A DNA stretch of 6,050 nt from an uncultured Paenibacillaceae bacterium (GTDB lineage Bacteria > Bacillota > Bacilli > Paenibacillales > CALAME01), in assembly GCA_937983035.1 (NCBI GenBank), contig CALKAN010000369.1:1-6050 (forward strand), given 5' to 3'. Of the stretch, positions 1 to 4,679 are shown piece after piece. The position numbers were made by a program, and so were the translations under genes. Every line of letters begins with the position of its first letter. The first letter of the stretch is position 1. The notes under the pieces were generated by a model. The model saw only the letters and a program-made list of their open reading frames with translations, was not told the origin of the DNA and did not search any database.

Positions 1-213
1 GGCGGAGCCTATCAGCAGGAAAGTTCGGCCAGCTGCCGTCCTAAATACGGTGCGCTGCAGTTAATGATGCATCCAGACGGGCCGTCGCCGCGATTCGGAT
101 CCTGCTATTTTCTTTTATATCCTGAAGTTGCCCGCCGTTCCACCTTCACCTATTTGGATTCGCATCAAGAATCGAAGGAACGAGGCACGATCGATTTTTT
201 TCCTTTACAATAA
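1..213 (+). CDS. DUF3626-like protein, C-terminal end (5' truncated by window)
   Basis: Frame 1 is open from the first base to a TAA at 211-213, giving the last 70 residues of a protein whose start lies outside the window. The fragment begins GGAYQQ, continues with RPKYGAL at about residues 14-20 and then DGPSPRFGSCYFLL, and near its end has STFTYLDSHQE. From memory this combination (RPKYGAL followed by PRFGSCY and a TF..DSH segment) is typical of the C-terminal half of DUF3626 proteins, a family of unknown function found across bacteria. No catalytic role can be assigned. The gene converges on the HAD phosphatase gene, and its last 9 bases overlap that gene's 3' end. The call rests on motif memory from a short fragment, so the reading frame is more certain than the family. 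Confidence 0.72.
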   Translation, partial: GGAYQQESSASCRPKYGALQLMMHPDGPSPRFGSCYFLLYPEVARRSTFTYLDSHQESKERGTIDFFPLQ

Positions 214-942
214 ATAATGTTTCACGAGCCAAGCGACGCCATCTTCTTCATTCGAAGGCGCGATGAGATCCGAAGCTTGTTTCACGGCATCCTGCGCATT
301 CCCCATCGCTGCGCCTAAACCGGCTAATTTAATCATGGATAGATCATTCAAACTGTCGCCGACCGCAATCGCTTCTGACAATGGAATATCAAGCAGCCAG
401 CAAACTTGAATTAACCCAGTGCCTTTATTTACCGCAAACGGATTCACTTCGATGTTCATCGGGCTTGAATTTGTAATTTCCAACTCATTCCAAGAGCAGA
501 TTTCGTCGCGTATTTCTTTTAAACAAGATTCATTTTCTGTTTTGACAGCAAGCTGAAGCCATTGTTCCGAATGAACATCTTCCGGCCAATCGTTTGCGCT
601 GACCTCTCCGCGAACCGTATGCCCCCAGTAACTGACATCATCTCCGTATTGCTTCACGAAAGACAGAATCTTTTCCACATAAACTGAACGAAGCAAATGT
701 CTGGCAAGCAATCGATCCGGCGTTCTCCACACTTCGCTTCCATTGTTAACGATGAGCGGAACGTTAAGATTCAACTGCTCAACATACGGAATCACTTGTC
801 GAATCGATCTGCCCGTTGCCAATATGACATAAACGCCGTTACCAGCCGCCTCCTGAATGGCCTCTCTGTTTGCGGCAGATATTTCCCCATTTCGATTTAA
901 CAACGTGCCGTCCATATCCAATGCAATAAGTTTATAATTCAT
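205..942 (-). CDS. HAD-superfamily IIB (Cof-type) phosphatase
   Basis: Predicted cytoplasmic Mg2+-dependent phosphatase of 245 aa, a usual length for Cof-type HAD-IIB enzymes, which hydrolyse sugar phosphates, flavin phosphates and similar metabolites; the substrate here is unknown. All four HAD motifs are visible. Motif I is DMDGTLL (nucleophile D9, acid/base D11). Motif II is the Thr of ATGRS (T43). Motif III is the Lys of NKG (K173). Motif IV is GDSLND (195-200), whose acidic residues bind metal. The region between motifs II and III (about 75-170) is the C2 alpha/beta cap. The ATG at 940-942 is chosen because GGAGGGG lies just upstream and the DxD motif then falls 9 residues in, as is normal; an in-frame ATG at 1021-1023 would add 27 charged residues with no obvious ribosome site. 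The gene is alone on this strand here, and its 3' end overlaps the convergent DUF3626-like gene. Confidence 0.93.
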   Translation of the reverse strand: MNYKLIALDMDGTLLNRNGEISAANREAIQEAAGNGVYVILATGRSIRQVIPYVEQLNLNVPLIVNNGSEVWRTPDRLLARHLLRSVYVEKILSFVKQYGDDVSYWGHTVRGEVSANDWPEDVHSEQWLQLAVKTENESCLKEIRDEICSWNELEITNSSPMNIEVNPFAVNKGTGLIQVCWLLDIPLSEAIAVGDSLNDLSMIKLAGLGAAMGNAQDAVKQASDLIAPSNEEDGVAWLVKHYLL

Positions 943-946
943 TTTT

Positions 947-953
947 CCCCTCC
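947..953 (-). promoter_or_regulatory. Ribosome binding site of the HAD phosphatase gene
   Basis: On the minus strand GGAGGGG is followed by AAAA and then the ATG at 940-942. This is a strong Shine-Dalgarno match at near-normal spacing. It decides the start codon against the in-frame ATG further upstream at 1021-1023. Confidence 0.8.
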
Positions 954-1043
954 ATGTGATCTTTTTGAGCCTTTTCTCTGTCGTTGCAAATCGCTTGTTC
1001 ATTTCTAAATTCAATCGGATCATGAAACAGAAGCTGCAGTCAG

Positions 1044-1168
1044 GCTGATCATTTGCAAGACCGCTAAACCGCTGATTAATACCGCGGATTTTGCAAAATT
1101 ACTCAACCATAATCATTAGCAAACCGACGTCAAAACTTCGTTTCATCCCCAGTGCTGATCATTTGCAA
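1044..1168. repeat. Direct repeat pair of 15 bp (GCTGATCATTTGCAA)
   Basis: GCTGATCATTTGCAA occurs exactly at 1044-1058 and at 1154-1168, 110 bp apart, with the palindrome TGATCA inside each copy. A degenerate third version (AATCATTAGCAAA) lies between them at about 1110-1122. Function unknown. The two exact copies flank the candidate HAD promoter. Confidence 0.6.
1106..1133 (-). promoter_or_regulatory. Candidate sigma-A promoter for the HAD phosphatase gene
   Basis: On the minus strand TTGACG (1128-1133) is followed after 16 bases by TATGGT (1106-1111). The -35 matches the TTGACA consensus at 5 of 6 positions and the -10 matches TATAAT at 4 of 6. It would leave a leader of roughly 150-160 nt before the ATG. 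AT-rich sequence gives such matches by chance, so this is only a candidate. Confidence 0.28.
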
Positions 1169-1169
1169 A

Positions 1170-1190
1170 GCTGCTGATCCTGCTAGCAGC
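1170..1190. repeat. Short inverted repeat (GCTGCT / AGCAGC)
   Basis: GCTGCT at 1170-1175 pairs with AGCAGC at 1185-1190 across a 9-base loop. No T-run follows on either strand, so it does not look like an intrinsic terminator. It directly follows the second copy of the 15-bp direct repeat. Confidence 0.4.
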
Positions 1191-1433
1191 CTAATGGATG
1201 ATTTCGAAATATTTAATTTATCAAATATACCATAACTTACTTGTATTAGACGAAGATTATGACAATGTAAAAAAGGCGTAAACAATCAATCAGCTGCGAG
1301 TTCTCAACTGTTGCAAGTCGTTCGCTGCCAGGAGTCAACCGCTAATCGCTGCGTTCCTATTTGGTAGACTTCGTTTGGCAAATAATAATCTGCACTTCGT
1401 TCTCATGCATGCGTGATCGAAAGGAATGTTTTT

Positions 1434-1577
1434 ATGGGAGGATTCGTCTTTCTTTCATTTCTTTGGAAGATATATTATTTTCTGGTGCGGTTTGAGGGGA
1501 TGCGCCGTTATTTTGAAGTTTGCTTCATTCCTTTTGAATCGAAGTACAAAAAAATGAGGCTTCGGCAAGAAACATGA
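1434..1577 (+). CDS. Possible small hydrophobic/basic protein, 47 aa
   Basis: An ATG at 1434 opens a 47-codon frame ending in TGA at 1575-1577. GAAAGGA ends 8 bases before the ATG, a good Shine-Dalgarno sequence and spacing. The predicted peptide starts with a hydrophobic aromatic stretch (MGGFVFLSFLWKIYYFLV) that could be one membrane segment, and ends with a basic tail rich in Lys and Arg. I do not recognise it and find no clear promoter upstream. The second half of the frame coincides with a nucleotide repeat that recurs at 1697-1719 in a different reading phase, which argues against selection on the protein. It may well be chance. Confidence 0.2.
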   Translation: MGGFVFLSFLWKIYYFLVRFEGMRRYFEVCFIPFESKYKKMRLRQET

Positions 1578-1604
1578 TCATATTTGTATCCTATTATTTA
1601 AATA

Positions 1605-1620
1605 TTGAATTCCGGTTCAA
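1605..1620. repeat. Inverted repeat TTGAA-N6-TTCAA
   Basis: TTGAA (1605-1609) and TTCAA (1616-1620) are separated by six bases. The same arms with the same spacing recur at 1699-1714 within a longer AT-rich palindrome. It could be a chance product of AT-rich sequence or a small operator; no adjacent gene supports the latter. Confidence 0.35.
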
Positions 1621-1695
1621 ACCATCAGGAAAGGAAATTCAAAATTCCGTCCAATGGGGGAGAAATCGGTCATTTTTTTGAAGTTGGGCATCAAA

Positions 1696-1717
1696 TTTTT
1701 GAATAAAAGTTCAAAAA
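1696..1717. repeat. AT-rich inverted repeat with 8-bp arms
   Basis: TTTTTGAA (1696-1703) and TTCAAAAA (1710-1717) are perfectly complementary across a 6-base loop. The stem is AT-rich and thus weak. It lies about 210 bp past the end of ppx on the minus strand, so it might act as a poor bidirectional terminator, but the stem lacks the GC content of a normal intrinsic terminator. Confidence 0.4.
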
Positions 1718-1802
1718 AACTGTTCGTGCAATGCAACCATGCGTCTAACCAAAAAAATCAAGCATAAAACCGCCTAATTTTCTCAAGCGAATGTATCAAC
1801 TC

Positions 1803-1865
1803 CTATCATGCAGTAAATCTACCCTATGAAACGAAAGGATAGAGTATTTTGCTGCTATCATGCAG
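1803..1865. repeat. Direct repeat pair of 11 bp (CTATCATGCAG)
   Basis: CTATCATGCAG occurs at 1803-1813 and 1855-1865, 52 bp apart. The second copy forms most of a hairpin, GCTGC (1851-1855) with GCAGC (1862-1866). This lies just beyond the tandem repeat at the ppx 3' end. Confidence 0.45.
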
Positions 1866-1875
1866 CCGATGAACA

Positions 1876-1945
1876 ATTCAGCTCCAGCGTTAATAGATGA
1901 AGGATCAGCTCCAGCGTCAATGAAGGATTCAGTCCCAGCATTCAT
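1876..1945. repeat. Degenerate tandem repeat, three copies, spanning the ppx stop codon
   Basis: TCAGCTCCAGCGT occurs exactly at 1878-1890 and 1905-1917, and a diverged third copy (TCAGTCCCAGCA) starts at 1929. The periods are 27 and 24 bases. Each of the first two copies is followed within about 6-10 bases by ATGAAGGA. The third copy contains the ppx stop codon and last codons, so the array lies across the end of the gene. Confidence 0.65.
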
Positions 1946-2867
1946 GATCTGCATCCTTTAACATTTTGGCGTGAACATATCCTTCACGAATGCCGTACGG
2001 ACTGACGATAATATGAGAACAACTAAAACGTTTTGCAATCGAGTGCAAAATCATCATGCCTGGTACAATCGTATGTATGCGTTCCGGCGCATGCTGCACG
2101 ATGGGGGCAATCGTTTCCTTGCTGCAGTCGCGAAATCGCCGCAGCATATTTTCAATAAGCGAAACAGGAAGCTTGTTGTGCTCAATCGCCCCGTAAATGG
2201 CCTCACATACTTTCACTGCAGCTCGCACCGTGCCGCCGATCCCGTATAGATTTTCATACTGCCCTTGAGGAAGCGCCAGCTCTTCCATTTGATTCCGCAC
2301 GATGTTCTGGATCTGCACGTACTCTTCCAAGCTCGGGAAAAGACCGTCAACATAGTTTGCATACACGTTTAATGCGCCTAAAGGCATGCTTTTGGCTGAC
2401 CTCATTTGATGTTGAGCATATATGATAATCTCCGAACTGCCGCCGCCGATGTCCGCAAACACGCCGTCCTGCACATCCGTGCCCAGAGTGACGCCGATAA
2501 AGCCAAGCTTTGCCTCTTCTTCTCCGGCCAATACGTCCACCGCAAAGCCGGTTTCCGTGCGAATCACTTCCACCGCTTCATCCCGATTTGCAACGTTCCT
2601 GATCGATGCGGTGGCAAACACGCGGATGTGATCGGATTCGATTTGCAATCCGTTCAAAATGCGGCGATATTCATTTAACACGCGGCAGACTGCAGCCATG
2701 CCTTCTTCATTTAAGCAGCCATTTTCCACGTAACTGACAAGTCCGAGCACGGTTTTTTTATCAAATAAAAGATTCGGCTTCTGATTGACAGTTTGAAAAA
2801 CGGCCAACCTTACTGTATTCGAACCTAAATCGATTACCGCCAACAATGACAATGGCCCCAACCCCAA
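1929..2867 (-). CDS. ppx: Exopolyphosphatase, Ppx/GppA family (short form)
   Basis: Predicted cytoplasmic phosphatase of the ASKHA fold that removes terminal phosphate from polyphosphate and/or pppGpp; which substrate it uses cannot be told from sequence. It has 312 aa counted from the first TTG, matching short Ppx forms that lack the C-terminal HD-like domain. Family motifs, in order: DLGSNT (13-18), ATASIRN (85-91) with downstream N94 and E97, GEEEAKLG (115-122, containing the catalytic Glu), DIGGGSSE (139-146), SMPLGA (160-165), GIGGT (209-213), PERIHTIVPG (261-270) and SPYGIREG (289-296). No ATG is available: the frame begins after a TGA at 2883-2885, and possible starts are TTG codons at 2865-2867, 2859-2861, 2850-2852, 2844-2846 and 2841-2843. 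The one at 2850-2852, giving MSLLAVIDLGSNT, fits the family best. It is transcribed divergently from the germination operon. Confidence 0.93.
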   Translation of the reverse strand: MGLGPLSLLAVIDLGSNTVRLAVFQTVNQKPNLLFDKKTVLGLVSYVENGCLNEEGMAAVCRVLNEYRRILNGLQIESDHIRVFATASIRNVANRDEAVEVIRTETGFAVDVLAGEEEAKLGFIGVTLGTDVQDGVFADIGGGSSEIIIYAQHQMRSAKSMPLGALNVYANYVDGLFPSLEEYVQIQNIVRNQMEELALPQGQYENLYGIGGTVRAAVKVCEAIYGAIEHNKLPVSLIENMLRRFRDCSKETIAPIVQHAPERIHTIVPGMMILHSIAKRFSCSHIIVSPYGIREGYVHAKMLKDADHECWD

Positions 2868-2950
2868 TGCGAATGGAATGTTTCACTAAAAGATTCATGC
2901 GAAAGAAAAAAGTTTGCTTGCATTTCTTAGTGATCCCAGAATCGCACTTC

Positions 2951-2979
2951 ATTATGCACCTGTCGCCATGTGCTGGCAA
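2951..2979 (-). promoter_or_regulatory. Candidate sigma-A promoter for ppx
   Basis: On the minus strand TTGCCA (2974-2979) is followed after exactly 17 bases by CATAAT (2951-2956). Both hexamers match the vegetative consensus at 5 of 6 positions and the spacing is ideal. Transcription would start near 2944, leaving roughly 80-100 nt of leader before ppx. This is the best promoter-like sequence in the window. Confidence 0.5.
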
Positions 2980-2984
2980 AGACG

Positions 2985-3008
2985 CATCCTTGCGTGATCA
3001 GAAGGATG
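2985..3008. repeat. Inverted repeat CATCCTT / AAGGATG
   Basis: CATCCTT (2985-2991) is perfectly complementary to AAGGATG (3002-3008) across a 10-base loop. An alternative smaller hairpin, ACGCA (2982-2986) with TGCGT (2991-2995), uses overlapping bases, so the two are mutually exclusive. It lies just upstream of the ppx -35 and overlaps the tandem duplication, so an operator is possible but unproven. Confidence 0.45.
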
Positions 3009-3034
3009 AGATGAGCATCGATGAGATGAGCATC
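3005..3034. repeat. Perfect tandem duplication of GATGAGATGAGCATC
   Basis: The 15-mer GATGAGATGAGCATC occurs twice back-to-back (3005-3019 and 3020-3034) without mismatch. Identity suggests a recent slippage duplication. The length of 15 keeps reading frame, but no supported gene crosses it. Confidence 0.85.
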
Positions 3035-3114
3035 AATAAAATCATCAGCATAGAACTGAATTAAAAAAAATGAAGCTGAATCGCCAGCGGATGGAAATGA
3101 ATGCAAAAGATTCT

Positions 3115-3122
3115 GCATAATG
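3115..3122 (+). promoter_or_regulatory. Sigma-G-like -10 element ahead of the germination operon
   Basis: GCATAATG resembles the forespore sigma-G -10 pattern (gCATnnTA), differing in the last base. gerA-family operons are known to be transcribed by sigma-G in the forespore. The -35 region at the expected 17-18 base distance (about 3093-3098) is a poor match. TGAATG at 3098-3103 looks like a sigma-G -35 but lies only 12 bases from the -10. Only tentative. Confidence 0.25.
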
Positions 3123-3150
3123 CTCCCATATCTGGGAAATGATACGGTAC

Positions 3151-3156
3151 GGGAGG
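3151..3156 (+). promoter_or_regulatory. Ribosome binding site of gerXA, selecting the GTG start
   Basis: GGGAGG sits 8 bases before the GTG at 3165-3167. This strong Shine-Dalgarno sequence lies inside the longer frame that could start at the ATG at 3120, and so points to the GTG as the real start. Confidence 0.75.
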
Positions 3157-3164
3157 TGAAACGG

Positions 3165-4679
3165 GTGAATTTCACACATAAGCTGCTCGCTTTTTTTAAA
3201 GGGGATAAAAACACGCCATCGCGCTCTAACCCCGCTAATGTAACAACAAAACCGCAGACTAAAACGGAACTGACATTAGAACGTTTGCAAGAAGCTTTTG
3301 AAGATATTCACGACGCAACGCTGCAGGAAATTACAAACGATGCTGCTCAGATTACTTTATTTTATATTGAATCATTGATCGATGTCGATAAGATGCAATC
3401 AAACATTATCGGACCATTGCTGCTCAAGCCGAATGCAAGAATGGAAGACACGATTCTTGCAAATGAAATCCGCGGACTGGAAACGTTGGAAGAAGCGGTT
3501 GAAAGCGTGCTGCAAGGTTATGTCGTCTTATTTGACGGCGCAAGGGCGTTGGCCGCGAATACCCCGAACACGCTCAGCAGATCGATTGAACAGTCTGAGC
3601 AAGAGCATATCGTTTACGGGCCTAAAGACAGCTTAAGCGAACTGCTTGAACAAAACTTAACTTTAGTGCGAAGAAGACTTCCTACAACGTCGCTGAAATC
3701 CCGCATATACACCGTCGGCTCGCTTTCCAAAACGAGCGTCGCCGTGTTGTATATGGACGGAATTACGAACCCGGATATTTTAGAGATCGCGTTTGATAAA
3801 ACATCAAAAGCAGACTATGACACCATTTTGGATTCATCACATCTCAGGGCATACCTCGAAGATCATATGCACAGCGTATTTCCGCAGCTGCAGCAAACCG
3901 ACCGGCCTGACGTCATCGCAGCGGCGCTGACCAGCGGCAAAATCGTTTGGCTTGTGGCGAACACGCCTTTTGCTTTAATCGGTCCTATTACTTTTTTTGA
4001 TCTGTTTCAATCACCGGAAGACTACATCCACCGCTGGATGATCGGCACTTTTCTCCGGACGCTGCGGTTTGCTGCCTTTTTTCTGGCCATCGTGCTGACA
4101 CCGCTGTATGTGGCGCTGACGATGCATCATTACAATTCCATTCCGTTGGAAATTTTATATATGCTGCTGGAAAGCCGCAGCACGGTTGCTTTCAGCCCGA
4201 TGTGGGAAGCGACGTTTATGATCTTAACGACTGAAATTTTGAAAGAAGCGAGTCTGCGCATGCCGTCCAAATTAGGACAGACGCTGGGGATCGTCGGCGG
4301 CATCGTCATCGGACAAGCTGCCGTTCAAGCCGGATTTGCCAGCAACATATTAATCATTCACATCGCCATCGCAGCGATCGCTTCATTTCTCGTTCCGAAC
4401 TATTTGATGACCAACTCCAGCAAGCTTATACAATTAGCACTGCTCTTCTTAGCCGCTTGGATCGGGATGTGGGGCATTCTGTTTGGCATTGTATGCATGG
4501 CGATCCATCTAAACCGACTGACTTCTCTGCAGCAGCCGTACTTAGCGCCGTTAATTCCATTTATATGGAAAGACTGGAAGGACACCTTATTCAGGCTGCC
4601 CATTACGGTGATGAATGAACGGCCGGCTTGGCTGCGCCCAGTGCAACGCAATCGCAAAGGAGAGAATAGAAGGTCATGA
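3165..4679 (+). CDS. Spore germination receptor subunit A (GerA family)
   Basis: A-subunit of a GerA-type germinant receptor in the spore inner membrane, 504 aa, a normal family length. The GTG at 3165 is used because GGGAGG lies 8 bases upstream; the ATG at 3120 would add 15 residues and has no good site. Residues 1 to about 300 form the soluble N-terminal domain, with the conserved GPKDSLSE near 152-159, LIRRRL-like LVRRRLP near 167-173, DGITNP near 198-203 and TPFALIGP...FQSPEDY at about 267-287. The C-terminal part is membrane-embedded, with hydrophobic stretches near 302-319, 371-387, 394-413 and 421-449, and the family signature RMPSKLGQTLGIVGGIVIGQAAVQAG is spread over about 365-390. 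It is the first gene of an A-B-C operon, its stop overlapping the next start. The cognate germinant is unknown. Confidence 0.95.
   Translation: MNFTHKLLAFFKGDKNTPSRSNPANVTTKPQTKTELTLERLQEAFEDIHDATLQEITNDAAQITLFYIESLIDVDKMQSNIIGPLLLKPNARMEDTILANEIRGLETLEEAVESVLQGYVVLFDGARALAANTPNTLSRSIEQSEQEHIVYGPKDSLSELLEQNLTLVRRRLPTTSLKSRIYTVGSLSKTSVAVLYMDGITNPDILEIAFDKTSKADYDTILDSSHLRAYLEDHMHSVFPQLQQTDRPDVIAAALTSGKIVWLVANTPFALIGPITFFDLFQSPEDYIHRWMIGTFLRTLRFAAFFLAIVLTPLYVALTMHHYNSIPLEILYMLLESRSTVAFSPMWEATFMILTTEILKEASLRMPSKLGQTLGIVGGIVIGQAAVQAGFASNILIIHIAIAAIASFLVPNYLMTNSSKLIQLALLFLAAWIGMWGILFGIVCMAIHLNRLTSLQQPYLAPLIPFIWKDWKDTLFRLPITVMNERPAWLRPVQRNRKGENRRS

Larger units (their letters stand above)
1532..1719. 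repeat. Imperfect AT-rich direct repeat, about 23 bp, two copies
   Basis: 1532-1554 and 1697-1719 align at about 20 of 23 positions (TTTTGAAT, two variable bases, AAGT, one variable base, then CAAAAAAA). Weaker similarity extends upstream of both copies: each is preceded by a T-run and GAAGTT some 20 bases earlier. Copies lie 165 bp apart on the same strand. Confidence 0.5.
943..1928. other. Long intergenic region, no convincing gene, repeat-rich
   Basis: About 985 bp between the HAD gene start and the ppx 3' end, which both lie on the minus strand. I find no ORF with recognisable protein similarity, no tRNA or rRNA, and no clear GC-rich hairpin followed by a T-run on either strand. It holds a 15-bp direct repeat (1044-1058 and 1154-1168), a 6-bp-arm hairpin (1170-1175 with 1185-1190), and a small ORF with a plausible ribosome site (1434-1577). 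It also holds an imperfect AT-rich duplication (1532-1554 and 1697-1719), inverted TTGAA/TTCAA pairs, an 11-bp direct repeat (1803-1813 and 1855-1865), and a degenerate tandem repeat running into ppx. The size and in-frame stops suggest a decayed gene region or repetitive spacer, but no parent gene is identifiable. Confidence 0.6.
2868..3164. other. Divergent spacer between ppx and the germination operon
   Basis: About 300 bp with promoters probably facing outwards in both directions. It contains a sigma-A-like promoter for ppx (2951-2979), an inverted repeat (2985-2991 with 3002-3008), a 15-bp tandem duplication (3005-3034), a sigma-G-like -10 (3115-3122) and the gerXA ribosome site (3151-3156). 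ORFs crossing it on both strands have no recognisable products and look like chance frames. Confidence 0.6.

Noticed and set aside
943..1023. 27-residue N-terminal extension of the HAD phosphatase from an ATG at 1021-1023
   Set aside because: The ATG at 940-942 has a strong Shine-Dalgarno sequence and places the DxD motif at the normal distance from the start.
1605..1625. GGTTCAAACC as the T-arm of a tRNA
   Set aside because: The flanking bases do not form the 5-bp T-stem and no acceptor or anticodon arms are found nearby.
1654..1767. 37-codon ORF starting with ATG at 1654
   Set aside because: No ribosome site at proper spacing, low-complexity Lys-rich translation, and it overlaps the AT-rich palindrome.
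1851..1866. Hairpin GCTGC/GCAGC as a terminator of ppx
   Set aside because: On the minus strand the stem is followed by AAAA and not a T-run, and only five base pairs form.
2846..3064. 72-codon + strand ORF across the ppx/ger spacer
   Set aside because: It overlaps the ppx 5' end antisense, has no ribosome site, and its repetitive end is just the 15-bp duplication.
3120..3164. 15-residue N-terminal extension of the gerXA product from an ATG at 3120
   Set aside because: The strong ribosome site GGGAGG lies inside this stretch and is ideally spaced for the GTG at 3165. The ATG itself lies within the candidate -10 element.
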